A DNA stretch of 26,444 nucleotides from Bog-159 sp049516155 (GCA_049516155.1 JBEKTJ010000146.1:1-26444), one strand, 5' to 3'. Shown: positions 7,492 through 15,644, numbered from the stretch's first letter. Notes: a model not told the origin generated them from the letters alone. Numbers and translations: made by a program.

Positions 7492-10400
7492 TTATTGCCC
7501 GGTGCCGGTCAACTGCACCGTCTGCTTGCCAGGCGTAGCATCCGACTCGATATTGAACTCAGCGCTACGCGCGCCGGTCTCAGCCGGCGTGAAATTCAAA
7601 TAGATCTGGCAATAGAAGCCGGGATTGAGCGTGAGGCCGCAGAAGTCCACACCCACGCTGAAGTCGCCCGGATCGGCGCCGGCAAACCCGAAGTTCTTGA
7701 AGGTGACGGGAACGGTTCCCGTATTTTCGATATTCACGATGCCGCCGTCGAAGTCGGTGCTGCCGACCGGCGTCGGGGCAAAAGTCAAGCTGCTCGGGGT
7801 CGCCTGCAGAGTCTTAACCGCGGCAGCCCCTTCACCGACTATGGAGACGGACTGCGGGCTTCCCGTGGCATTATCGGTCAAGGTAAACGTTGCCAGCCGG
7901 ACGCCGGTCGCCGATGGAGTAAACTCGATCGTAATACCGCAGCTCTGGTTTGGCCCCAACGGAGCCGGACTCAGTGGGCAGTTATTGCCTTCAATACCGA
8001 AGTCCTTAGCGGCCCGGCCGCCGATCTGGAATCCGGTCAGCAGGACACCCGCCGTGCCTGTATTGGTCACGTTAAAAGTAATGGATGTGCTATATCCAAT
8101 TCCCTGGACTTGCGTGAAGACCACCGGATTCGGCGTCAAACTGATGGCGCCTGCCGGCGGCGGCACCGCCAGTCCGAGCCCGGCCAGCGGAATGGTTTGC
8201 GGGCTGCCGGTCGCGTTGTCGGAAATCTGCAGTTCTGCAACGCGCAGGCCGGTAACTGACGGCGTGAAGGTTATATCAACGTCGCAATATGTGGTCAATA
8301 TCGGCGGGCAGTCGTTGACCAATGTGAAATCGCCGGCATTCGGACCAACAATCTGGAGGCTGGACAATGTGACTGCGGCGCCTGAAACCGGGTCCAAGCT
8401 AACGTCGTACTGGGTGCTTGACCCCAACGGCTCGGAAACGAAACTCACCGCGTCCGGCTCGATCTGGATGGCGGGAGCGCCGTTCACGCCGAACCCGGCC
8501 AAGGGCAGGCTCTGCGGACTGCCTGCGGCGTTGTCGGCCAGTTGCAATCTGGCAAGCCGCGGACCCAATGCCGATGGCGTGAACTGCACGGACATCTCGC
8601 AGTTACTGCCTGGCGCCAGACTCGCTGGCCGCTGCGGGCACTGATTGAGGATGATTGCGAAATCCTGCGCAGCCGGCCCCGCAATCGACACGCCGGCGAA
8701 GGAAACCGGTTCGCTCCCCGTGTTATTGATCGAGACACTACCAGCCACCGCCTGGCCCAATAGCTCCGCGCCAAGCTCCAGTCCGCTTGACTCGAACGTG
8801 ATGGCGCGCGAGGGCGCCAGCCCGACTGCCGCCAGCGGCACACTCAGCGCACTGCTTCCGCCGCTGTAACCGATATCGATCTCCGCGACGCGCGTGCCGG
8901 CCGCCGACGGCGTGAACGTAATCGTTGCCGAGCAGCCGTCGAACGGGTTCAGTACGGTTCCAACACCGCAGTTGTTCAGCAATATCCCGAAATCGGATTG
9001 CGCGCCGCCCTTTAGCGCAAACTGCGTAACGGTCAATGCAGATTGGCTCACGTTAGTGAAAGAAAAATATCCCTCGGTCGTGTTTCCGACGGCTACCGAG
9101 GAAAAACTGGGGGTCGAAACGCTGACCGGCAACGCCGAAGCCACGCCAGATCCGATCAGAACCACGGATAGGCTTTGCCCCGAGACGGAGTCGGTGGCAA
9201 CCAGTGTGGCTACCCGAATGCCCAGCGCCGAGGGAGTGAAGTACACCGGAATAAAACATTCCGATTGCCCGAAGATGAAGGAACAGTTACCCGTTTCCGA
9301 AAAATCGGCGGCGTCGATGCCTTGGATCTGAAGAGAGACTTGCGCCTCAGCCGTTCCCGTGTTTTGCAAGTACAGATAGTCTAAGGATTGCTGGCCCAGA
9401 GTTATCAGACCGAATTGCGCCGGGCTATAAGTGAAGCTCAAACTGCCTACTGTGGACGATAACCCGGCTCCTTCCATGGCGACCGTCTGCGGGCTTCCGG
9501 GAGCGCTATCCACGATTACCAAATTCGCCAGCCTCGTGCCCACGGCTCCGGGAGTAAACAGCATCTCCAGGTCGCACTGTTCTTGAGGGCCGAGGATGTA
9601 AGGAATCGGCTGGCAGTAGTTTTCCAATAGCAGGAAATCGGTCGCGTTTTGTCCGGTCACCAGGAAGCCATTAATCGTCACCGGCTCCGATCCGGTATTT
9701 TCGACCGTAATCTGGCCCGGCTCGCCGACGGAAGTGCCCACTGGGGAGAAGGCCACGGCCGCAGGGAAGAATTGCAGCATGTTCACGGCCGGCGAACCGG
9801 CGCCAACCAGCGGCACGGATTGGACGCCGCCCTGCGCATTGTCGACCAACTGCAGGCTGGCGCTGCGCAGCCCGGTGGCGGTGGGAAGAAATGAAAGGAT
9901 TATTTCGCAGAAACCTCCCGCCGATATGGATGGACTGCAATTATTGAAAACAATGCTAAAGTCCTGGCTGTCGGCTCCTACGATCGAAACCGACGAGACA
10001 TTGACCGCCACGTTTCCGGTGTTCTGCGCCTCTACGAAACCTTCCGGGGCGTTTTGAGGAGGGAGACCGACAGGGGTGCTGGGAAATGTCACCTCGGGAG
10101 TGGCGAAAGTCACTGTCGTGGTCGCAGCAAGTCCCTCGCCTGTCAGCAGAACCGTCTGCGTCGCACCTCCCACATCCTTGACCACCAGGGTGGCCAGACG
10201 CAGGCCCACGGCTGATGGTGTGAAGGAGATGTTTATGTAGCAGTACTGGCCCGGAGCGAGGGCACTGGGGCTGAGCGGACAGTTGTTGGACGTGATGCTG
10301 AAGTCGGACGATTGCGGGCCGGCAAGAGTGAATCCAGTGATGGTAACCGCCGTGGCTCCCGGATTATAAATGCTCGGGGTAGAGTAGAGCGTAGACGTCG

Positions 10401-10542
10401 AGCCGACTCCGGTGGCTTCGAATTGCTGAATACCGGGTGTAATCGTCAGGAGATTGGGCGCGGATCCGGCCAGCAAAACCGGAACGCCGGCCAATCCGAG
10501 CGCAGCCACTGCGCGTATCGAGCCCATTAAGCGATATTGCAA
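7492..10542 (-). CDS. Secreted choice-of-anchor-D (ASH/HYDIN-like) protein with nine Ig-like repeats
   Basis: A 1016-residue exported protein built from a signal peptide (GSIRAVAALGLAGVPVLLAG) and nine tandem beta-sandwich repeats of about 105-115 residues. Each repeat ends in a variant of FTPSAxGxRxAxLxxxDNA.GSPQ...L.G.G; all nine are readable, the last at the C-terminus. Most repeats also hold a SxDFxI...C...L.P...C block with paired cysteines. This is the choice-of-anchor-D/ASPM-SPD-2-Hydin-like domain, common in Acidobacteria surface proteins; the role is probably structural or adhesive. There is no recognisable sorting signal or enzyme domain. The start is TTG 10542: GGAGGA sits 4-5 bases ahead, and a promoter predicts an mRNA start at about 10567, excluding the longer frame that begins at 10602. 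ATG 10527 is a fallback. The stop lies 9 bp from that of the convergent glycosyltransferase. Confidence 0.82.
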   Translation of the reverse strand: MQYRLMGSIRAVAALGLAGVPVLLAGSAPNLLTITPGIQQFEATGVGSTSTLYSTPSIYNPGATAVTITGFTLAGPQSSDFSITSNNCPLSPSALAPGQYCYINISFTPSAVGLRLATLVVKDVGGATQTVLLTGEGLAATTTVTFATPEVTFPSTPVGLPPQNAPEGFVEAQNTGNVAVNVSSVSIVGADSQDFSIVFNNCSPSISAGGFCEIILSFLPTATGLRSASLQLVDNAQGGVQSVPLVGAGSPAVNMLQFFPAAVAFSPVGTSVGEPGQITVENTGSEPVTINGFLVTGQNATDFLLLENYCQPIPYILGPQEQCDLEMLFTPGAVGTRLANLVIVDSAPGSPQTVAMEGAGLSSTVGSLSFTYSPAQFGLITLGQQSLDYLYLQNTGTAEAQVSLQIQGIDAADFSETGNCSFIFGQSECFIPVYFTPSALGIRVATLVATDSVSGQSLSVVLIGSGVASALPVSVSTPSFSSVAVGNTTEGYFSFTNVSQSALTVTQFALKGGAQSDFGILLNNCGVGTVLNPFDGCSATITFTPSAAGTRVAEIDIGYSGGSSALSVPLAAVGLAPSRAITFESSGLELGAELLGQAVAGSVSINNTGSEPVSFAGVSIAGPAAQDFAIILNQCPQRPASLAPGSNCEMSVQFTPSALGPRLARLQLADNAAGSPQSLPLAGFGVNGAPAIQIEPDAVSFVSEPLGSSTQYDVSLDPVSGAAVTLSSLQIVGPNAGDFTLVNDCPPILTTYCDVDITFTPSVTGLRVAELQISDNATGSPQTIPLAGLGLAVPPPAGAISLTPNPVVFTQVQGIGYSTSITFNVTNTGTAGVLLTGFQIGGRAAKDFGIEGNNCPLSPAPLGPNQSCGITIEFTPSATGVRLATFTLTDNATGSPQSVSIVGEGAAAVKTLQATPSSLTFAPTPVGSTDFDGGIVNIENTGTVPVTFKNFGFAGADPGDFSVGVDFCGLTLNPGFYCQIYLNFTPAETGARSAEFNIESDATPGKQTVQLTGTGQ

Positions 10543-10573
10543 TTTATCCTCCGCCCGGCGCATCCGGACAAGT

Positions 10574-10602
10574 AGAATACGCGATCTCGCCGTCCTTTTC
10601 AA
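10574..10602 (-). promoter_or_regulatory. Sigma-70 promoter of the choice-of-anchor-D gene
   Basis: On the minus strand TTGAAA (10602-10597) and TATTCT (10579-10574) are separated by exactly 17 bp, giving a predicted transcription start near 10567. That leaves a 25-base leader holding GGAGGA ahead of the TTG at 10542. It is one of the two best-formed promoters in the window. Confidence 0.7.
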
Positions 10603-10829
10603 TACTTATTTGCTGGTTTATTGCATTTATTTGCGGAACCGCATCGATTTCAAGAACGTAGGACCCTCCGAATATCGTGAATGGCGTTGCGGCTGCCTGG
10701 CAGGGCTATCAGTACTGCTAGAACTCTATCGCGAAGCTACCGCTCTTGGCCATGTCAATTCAAGTGATGGAACACCGGTTCTGCGGCTTTTTCCGCGGTT
10801 ATTTTCTCGGAATTGTCGCCATCGTGATG

Positions 10830-10835
10830 TACAAT
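10830..10835 (+). promoter_or_regulatory. -10 box of the ECF sigma gene, near-leaderless placement
   Basis: TACAAT ends 8 bases before the ATG at 10843, so +1 would fall at 10842, one base before the start codon. There is no Shine-Dalgarno sequence and no clear TTGACA at -35 (TCGGAA is at the 17-bp position). The remaining intergenic DNA back to the divergent promoter holds no gene; a short TGCGG-AA-CCGCA palindrome is at 10632-10643. Confidence 0.5.
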
Positions 10836-10842
10836 CGACAAA

Positions 10843-11463
10843 ATGGTGGTTCAAGAACGCGATCCGTTCGTCTGGCTGGCGCCCGGACTTTCCGGCGATG
10901 AGTCCTCGTACCGGACGTACGCCGAAGGCGTGACGCGCAGTCTAAAATGTTATTTTGCCGGCAACGGTTGCGCCGACGCCGACGACTTGGCATCCGAGTC
11001 GATCTTCCGCCTCGTGCGGAAGCTCGCAGAAGGCGATCCCCACGGATGCAGATCGGAAACCGAGAGAAAGGGATATCTTTTCGGTATCGCCAGAAACGTC
11101 CTGCGCGAGTGGCGGCGGCGTCCCGACGCGCGCGATACCTGTCTGCACGAGGAACAGAAGTTGGAATTCAGCCTTCCACCTATCGATCTGATTGCCAGGC
11201 AGTGCCTTGAGCTGCTGCGCAAGTCCGTGAACGACAATCTGGCCAGGCTAAGTCCGATCGAGCGGGAAATCCTGAACCAGAGCGAGCTGAACCCAGAGTA
11301 TCGCTCGACGCTCGCCGCGCTCGCCAAAGCCGCGGGCACCCAGGCCGCCGCGATGCGCCAGCGGGCGTGCCGCGCGCGCACACGCTTCCGCAACCTGCTG
11401 CTGGCCTCCGAACGCATCGCCGACTTGCTAAGATGTTTGGGGATTGAACGGGTGCGCACGTGA
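10843..11463 (+). CDS. ECF-type RNA polymerase sigma factor
   Basis: A 206-residue sigma-70-family protein of the two-domain ECF type. Region 2 spans about residues 25-95: DADDLASESIFRLVRKL (core binding and -10 recognition), then KGYLFGIARNVLREWRRR. Region 4 spans about 135-187: LSPIEREIL, then a helix-turn-helix ending in MRQRACRARTRFRNLL. The region between is variable. The stop codon TGA shares bases with the GTG start of the next gene (4-nt overlap), the usual coupling of an ECF sigma factor with its membrane anti-sigma factor. The start has no ribosome-binding site but has a -10 box directly upstream. Its regulon probably includes the two exported-protein genes downstream; that is inferred from position. 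I cannot assign an ECF group. Confidence 0.82.
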   Translation: MVVQERDPFVWLAPGLSGDESSYRTYAEGVTRSLKCYFAGNGCADADDLASESIFRLVRKLAEGDPHGCRSETERKGYLFGIARNVLREWRRRPDARDTCLHEEQKLEFSLPPIDLIARQCLELLRKSVNDNLARLSPIEREILNQSELNPEYRSTLAALAKAAGTQAAAMRQRACRARTRFRNLLLASERIADLLRCLGIERVRT

Positions 11464-12665
11464 GAACGGGTATCGGTGAGGATTACAGGACGCTGATCCG
11501 TTACTTCTTGGGCGAGCTTCCCGAGGTTGAGCGGGAAACCGTGGAAGAGCGCTATATGCTCGACGAGACCTACGCTGAGTTGCGCGACGAAGCGGAAATG
11601 GACTTGGTGGACGCGTACGTGGGTGGCGCCCTGACACCATTGGAGCGTCAGCATTTTGAGCGGGAGTATCTGGTAACGCGTGAGCGCCGGGAAGGAGTCA
11701 AGGCTGCGTATCTGTCAAGGGTTTATCGCGAGCGCATCGCGCAGCCGACGGCGCCTGCGCCGGCAGCCTCTAAGATTGTATTTTTCCCGCAAAGGTTCAC
11801 CATTCCAGCGGTGGCGGCGGCGATTGTCGTATTCGCCATCGGCGGCGCAGGCTGGCTCATGTATCGGTGGTGGGGGATGCAGCGCGAGATCAGGGGATCG
11901 GTGCCGCACATTGCCGGCGTCGATCAATCCAAGCAAAGATCGCCAGTCGGAGCCCGGGGCGCACCCCGCAACCCTCCGACCAAGACCGTCAACGGACTGG
12001 CCGTCGTGTCCACCGCTTCCGCGCGAAGCCGCGCACTCGCCCATCGAGGCCCGAAGTCGGGGACCGCGCGCCAAGACCTGGTTTCTCAGTTGGAGTCGGA
12101 ATATTTGTGGGCAGCCAGCAATAAGGGTGGCAGCAAGGTTTTCCAATTGCGCACGCTTGTGGTTCGCAAGCCCGGAATTGTGACCACCCCAATGAATTCG
12201 GCGCCGGGCATTAACCGGTACGAGGATCGCCACATTGTCGCCGACGCCGGCGGCGCCAATCAAATGGCTGCAGGCAAGTTGCCGCAATTGGGTGTGGGCG
12301 ATACGGTCTATCTGCTGGGTATGGAATTCTGGCAGGATGCCCTAGTCTTTGAAATCCGGTCCCGCAGTCCACAGCCGCACTGGGCGTTGGTTACCATTCG
12401 GTTTCCGAAGGAAGACCTGGAGGCGGCCGACTTTAGGCAGGTTGAGAGGAAGATTCGCGAAGTCTTCGGCATCGCGAGAACGGACGGTCCCGCCGTCAAG
12501 CCTGGGCAGACTGAAGAGCAAGTAGTGGGACTCCTCGGCCCGCCGCAGGCAATTGCCAGTCTCAGCAGCAAGACGATCTACGTCTATAACGATGTGAAGC
12601 TGACATTTCACGGCAAATTGTCGGACATATCGGGTATTGACGAAGGCCCCCAGATCAGCCAATAG
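11460..12665 (+). CDS. Single-pass membrane anti-sigma factor, zinc-free, with SmpA/OmlA-like outer domain
   Basis: A 401-residue protein translated from a GTG overlapping the sigma-factor stop. Residues 1-90 form a helical cytoplasmic domain (RYFLGELPEVERETVEERY, then DLVDAYVGGALTPLERQHFE) like Acidobacteria anti-sigma domains; it has no cysteines, so it is not a canonical zinc-binding ZAS domain. One membrane helix is at about 113-136, followed by a basic stop-transfer stretch. The outer part has a linker (about 140-205), a domain starting at LVSQLESEY (207-215), and a C-terminal SmpA/OmlA-like unit (347-390: GQTEEQVVGLLGPP, then IYVYNDVKLTF). The next gene's product repeats this LESEY-plus-SmpA layout. 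Likely role: hold the sigma factor at the membrane and release it on an envelope signal. The ligand and release mechanism are unknown. Confidence 0.75.
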   Translation: MRTGIGEDYRTLIRYFLGELPEVERETVEERYMLDETYAELRDEAEMDLVDAYVGGALTPLERQHFEREYLVTRERREGVKAAYLSRVYRERIAQPTAPAPAASKIVFFPQRFTIPAVAAAIVVFAIGGAGWLMYRWWGMQREIRGSVPHIAGVDQSKQRSPVGARGAPRNPPTKTVNGLAVVSTASARSRALAHRGPKSGTARQDLVSQLESEYLWAASNKGGSKVFQLRTLVVRKPGIVTTPMNSAPGINRYEDRHIVADAGGANQMAAGKLPQLGVGDTVYLLGMEFWQDALVFEIRSRSPQPHWALVTIRFPKEDLEAADFRQVERKIREVFGIARTDGPAVKPGQTEEQVVGLLGPPQAIASLSSKTIYVYNDVKLTFHGKLSDISGIDEGPQISQ

Positions 12666-12791
12666 CATTTCAACTTTCCGGCGCCGAGTCTGCGAAAAAG
12701 AAATTCGGCGTCGCCTGTCACACCACGCTATGTTGCCGCATTCCTATGTAAGGCTGCCGCGCAGGACAGGGTGCTTTCGCAAAGATTTGTG

Positions 12792-12829
12792 GGCCACCCT
12801 TATCCGCACCGCACGCTGGCGGGGTGGCC
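12792..12829 (+). other. Hairpin-forming inverted repeat upstream of the third gene of the sigma operon
   Basis: GGCCACCC (12792-12799) and GGGTGGCC (12822-12829) are exact complements around a 22-base loop, lying about 10 bases before the AGGAAGGAG ribosome-binding region of the next gene. No T-run follows, so it is not a terminator by sequence. It could be a processing or translation-control element. The rest of the 190-bp gap shows no gene and no convincing promoter. Confidence 0.45.
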
Positions 12830-12855
12830 TAACGCCAGGAAGGAGAACATATCCG

Positions 12856-13731
12856 ATGAAAACGATACAGATCCGGAGCGGAGCTGTAGCCATACTGACG
12901 GCCGTGGCTTGGGCCGCCTACGCCAACGAACCAGGGATGGTCACCATCCAACAGAAGCTGGAGTCTGAATACCAGATCACTAAGACCAACGACGCCAAGA
13001 CCGATATTGTGACGGCCGGCTCTATCGTGGTCTTGCACAAAGACAAGCTGCTGATGGTCGCCGCGACCAGTGCCGCCAACCCGTGTATGAATACCTATCG
13101 GGACGGGCAAGTCTTTCCAAACAAGGCATGCAAATTCGGCAGCCAAATCGTGAGAATTCCAGGGCTTGGGAGCCACATTCCACATGCTGACAATGCGCCC
13201 GCCACCCGAAATTTCGTAGCGGGAGAAAAATTCTGGGTAACCAAGATCGACGTCAAAGACAGCGGTAAGGGGCGTGGCGTGGTCTTCGACTTTTTCACCG
13301 ACGCCACACCCGCTGGCGACCAGGGGATTCGTTACAAAGGCGTCCTGTCGATTCCGTTCCCCGCATCCATTTCGAACTCGGACGACGCCTTAAAGCTCGT
13401 CGCTGAAGTTATCACGGTGGTTGCTCCCGAGGACGCCAAGAAGGACAGCGATACGTCGCCGCAACCCCCGGCTCAAAGTGGCCAGCAAGTGGCCGCATCC
13501 CCGAACCAGCCTCCGCCCCCCGCGGCACCGGCGCCCGCGGAGCCTACGCCGGCGCCTATCGAGCCTCCGCCGCCCCCGCCGACTGAAGTCTCGGAGGGAC
13601 AAACAATAGACCAGGTCCTCGCAGCCCTAGGGCAGCCAGTGGATAAAATCAGCGCGGGAAACAAGGTCATTTACATCTATAAGAACCTCAAAGTGACTTT
13701 CGTGGATGGCAAGGTGAAGGAAATACAGTAG
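12856..13731 (+). CDS. Secreted protein related to the anti-sigma outer domain (LESEY + SmpA-like domains)
   Basis: A 291-residue exported protein. The ATG at 12856 gives a clean signal peptide (MKTIQIRSGAVAILTAVAWA, then AYANEPG) with AGGAG about 10 bases upstream; an upstream in-frame extension to 12637 is unlikely to be translated. Residues 30-200 form a domain beginning IQQKLESEY, with TDIVTAGSIVVL, NTYRDG, FVAGEKFWVTKIDVKD and LSIPFP segments. A Pro/Ala-rich linker leads to a C-terminal SmpA/OmlA-like unit (GQTIDQVLAALGQP, then VIYIYKNLKVTFVDGKV). Both domains align in order with the periplasmic half of the anti-sigma protein encoded just upstream. Two cysteines (PCMN and KACKF) could form a disulfide. 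The function is unknown; it may share or compete for the ligand sensed by the anti-sigma factor, which is a hypothesis. Confidence 0.7.
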   Translation: MKTIQIRSGAVAILTAVAWAAYANEPGMVTIQQKLESEYQITKTNDAKTDIVTAGSIVVLHKDKLLMVAATSAANPCMNTYRDGQVFPNKACKFGSQIVRIPGLGSHIPHADNAPATRNFVAGEKFWVTKIDVKDSGKGRGVVFDFFTDATPAGDQGIRYKGVLSIPFPASISNSDDALKLVAEVITVVAPEDAKKDSDTSPQPPAQSGQQVAASPNQPPPPAAPAPAEPTPAPIEPPPPPPTEVSEGQTIDQVLAALGQPVDKISAGNKVIYIYKNLKVTFVDGKVKEIQ

Positions 13732-13749
13732 CCCGAGAGGAGATCTTCA

Positions 13750-15150
13750 ATGAACGCACATCGCAATAGCAACATTGTTTCCTGCAAGTCCCTAGCCGCA
13801 TCGCTGGCCTTACTTTTACTCGCGTGCGCGGCACTCTGCGACGATGGAACGCAGACTACCGCCAAAGCCAAAGCCACTTCCAAGGTTCGCGCACTCACGG
13901 CCAAGAAAACGACCGGAGCGGCCAGCGCGCCGAAGGGCTCCGGTCCGACGACCGCGCCGCACGGTCCGACGACCATATCCCCCAGCCATACGGCCACAAC
14001 GACATCCCACACCACTATCCAGACCAAGAAACCTGGCCTGGTCACCGAGCGAGGGCAGACCGCCACGCTGCACGATCCCAAGCGCGGTATGGACATTCAC
14101 CACTCACTCAGCGGAAACCGGCGCGTAGAAGTCGAGCGCCCCGATCATTCCCGCATCGTCACCGAGCGTAATGGACGCGGCTATGTCCAAAAGCCTTACA
14201 AGTATCGCGGCCACGAGTATGCCCAGCGCTCATACTATTACAATGGGCGCTACCATCAAGCCTATTATGGACGCTACCAATATCATGGCGTCTGGGTGAA
14301 TCCGTATTATCCGGCTTACTACTACGCGCCCGCCTACTACAGTTGGGTCTCCTATCCGTGGGGCGCGCCGGCATCGTACGCTTGGGGCTGGAACGTCAAT
14401 CCCTGGTTCGCATACTACGGCGGTTTCTTTACGCCATTCGCCGTCTACCCAAGTGCGTCGCTGTGGCTGACGGACTACATCATCGCCACTTCTCTGGCCG
14501 ACGCCTATCAGCCCCAAGCCGCCGCTCTCCGTAACCCAGCGCCGCTGACGCCCGAAATTGAGCGGCTGATCGCCGATGAGGTGCATCAGCAGCTTACGCT
14601 CGAATTCCACGAGTCCCAGACAGCCGCCAATGGCGAACCGGATGCCGGCTCCAGCAGCATCCAGCGCATGCTTACCGACGGCAAGCCGCATGTCTTTATA
14701 GCCGGCCACGATCTCGACGTGGTGGATGCGGCGGGCACGGCGTGCGCCCTCACTGAAGGCGATGTAATCCAACTCACCGGTCAGACTGCGCCGGGCGCCC
14801 AAGCCGCGACCCTCGCCGTCTTGGCCAGTAAGGGCGGCAATGAGTGCGGCAAAGGCGACACCGTTTCGGTCGGGCTCGCAGATCTGCAGGAGATGCAGAA
14901 CCACTTGCGCGAAACCATCGACCGGGGCCTGCAGGAGTTGCGGACGAAGCAGGGCCAAGGAGGATTGCCCGTAGCGCCGGCCGCGGCGAAGGCCCCTCCG
15001 GTAGAGAGCCCCATGGCCGAAATCGCACCGCCGCCCCCGCCCGAAAGCGAAGTCGCCGCGCAAATCGCACAGCAGTCGCAGGAAGCCGACCAAGCGGAGA
15101 AAGCGGCCAGTTCCAATGCGGCCGCCGCTCCCGGTCCCAACGCTCCGTAA
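13750..15150 (+). CDS. Secreted Tyr-rich protein of unknown function, last gene of the sigma cluster
   Basis: A 466-residue exported protein starting 18 bp after its neighbour, with a strong GAGAGGAG ribosome-binding site. After the signal peptide (to about residue 30) comes a Thr/Lys/Ala-rich low-complexity region, then a short segment with TATLHDPKRGMDIHHSLSG. Next is a strikingly Tyr-rich stretch at about residues 155-235 (PYYPAYYYAPAYYSW and similar). A conserved-looking soluble domain follows (about 270-410) with two cysteines in TACALTEGDVIQL and GNECGKGDTVSV, and LADLQEMQNHLRETIDRG. The tail is Pro/Ala/Glu-rich. The overall look is of an envelope or surface-associated protein. I do not recognise an enzymatic motif. 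Its position suggests it is a target of the ECF sigma factor. Confidence 0.7.
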   Translation: MNAHRNSNIVSCKSLAASLALLLLACAALCDDGTQTTAKAKATSKVRALTAKKTTGAASAPKGSGPTTAPHGPTTISPSHTATTTSHTTIQTKKPGLVTERGQTATLHDPKRGMDIHHSLSGNRRVEVERPDHSRIVTERNGRGYVQKPYKYRGHEYAQRSYYYNGRYHQAYYGRYQYHGVWVNPYYPAYYYAPAYYSWVSYPWGAPASYAWGWNVNPWFAYYGGFFTPFAVYPSASLWLTDYIIATSLADAYQPQAAALRNPAPLTPEIERLIADEVHQQLTLEFHESQTAANGEPDAGSSSIQRMLTDGKPHVFIAGHDLDVVDAAGTACALTEGDVIQLTGQTAPGAQAATLAVLASKGGNECGKGDTVSVGLADLQEMQNHLRETIDRGLQELRTKQGQGGLPVAPAAAKAPPVESPMAEIAPPPPPESEVAAQIAQQSQEADQAEKAASSNAAAAPGPNAP

Positions 15151-15180
15151 TGCCCAGCACCAGCCGCCCGGCTTGTGCTA

Positions 15181-15189
15181 TGCTATATT
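15181..15189 (+). promoter_or_regulatory. Extended -10 promoter of rpsO
   Basis: TGC followed directly by TATATT (15184-15189) makes an extended -10 element; the -35 region is not recognisable. The predicted start is about 15196, leaving a 42-base purine-rich leader (GAGATAAAGAGAAGACAAGGAG) ahead of the rpsO ATG, though the AAGGAG is a rather long 13 bases from it. Confidence 0.5.
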
Positions 15190-15237
15190 CCGTAACCAAA
15201 ACGAGATAAAGAGAAGACAAGGAGCAACCACTCGAGC

Positions 15238-15507
15238 ATGGCACTGGCGACTGACGTAAAGCGGCAGGTAATCGTTGGAAATCAGCGTGGTAAGGCTGAT
15301 ACGGGATCGCCGGAGGTGCAAATCGCCCTGTTGAGTGAGCGCATCACGCAGCTTACGGAACATTTTAAGACCCATCAAAAGGACCACTCCTCGCGAAAAG
15401 GCCTTTTGACTATGGTCGCCAAGCGGCGCAGGATGCTCAGATATCTGCGGGACACCGATCCGGACCGTTACAAGTCGCTTCTGCTAAAGCTTGGCATCCG
15501 CCGCTAG
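15238..15507 (+). CDS. rpsO: Ribosomal protein uS15
   Basis: The 89-residue small-subunit protein that binds the central domain of 16S rRNA early in 30S assembly and forms a bridge to the 50S subunit. The typical length and the blocks TGSPEVQIALLSERI (22-36), HQKDHSSRKGLL and MVAKRRRMLRYLRD are all present. It sits directly upstream of pnp, an arrangement conserved from E. coli to many other phyla. In E. coli S15 represses its own translation through its leader; whether the short leader here does so cannot be judged. Confidence 0.97.
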   Translation: MALATDVKRQVIVGNQRGKADTGSPEVQIALLSERITQLTEHFKTHQKDHSSRKGLLTMVAKRRRMLRYLRDTDPDRYKSLLLKLGIRR

Positions 15508-15521
15508 CTTCGCCGCTAGTA

Positions 15522-15542
15522 TGGCCCCTTGTTTTGGGGCCA
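15522..15542 (+). terminator. Hairpin after rpsO (attenuator or processing site)
   Basis: TGGCCCC (15522-15528), a 7-base loop and GGGGCCA (15536-15542) form a perfect 7-bp stem, 15 bases past the rpsO stop. No U-tract follows, so it may be a weak terminator or a 3'-end stabiliser. Confidence 0.5.
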
Positions 15543-15570
15543 CCTCGTCCTGTCAACTCCAGTCTCATTC

Positions 15571-15590
15571 GGCCAGTCACGCGACTGGCC
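15571..15590 (+). promoter_or_regulatory. Second hairpin, in the pnp leader
   Basis: GGCCAGTC (15571-15578) and GACTGGCC (15583-15590) are exact complements around the 4-base loop ACGC, giving a strong 8-bp hairpin 54 bases before the pnp start. It is followed by AAATTTCG, only a poor terminator tail. In E. coli a stem-loop in the pnp leader is cut by RNase III and lets PNPase repress itself; this element is in the equivalent place, but a shared function is inference. Confidence 0.5.
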
Positions 15591-15644
15591 AAATTTCGTC
15601 ATTGGCTCCCGCAATCGGGTAGCCGAGGCTTGGAGAATTGAGAA

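Noticed and set aside
15522..15590. Rho-independent terminator after rpsO
   Set aside because: Both hairpins lack a following T-run, so a strong intrinsic terminator is not supported; kept as possible processing or attenuation elements.
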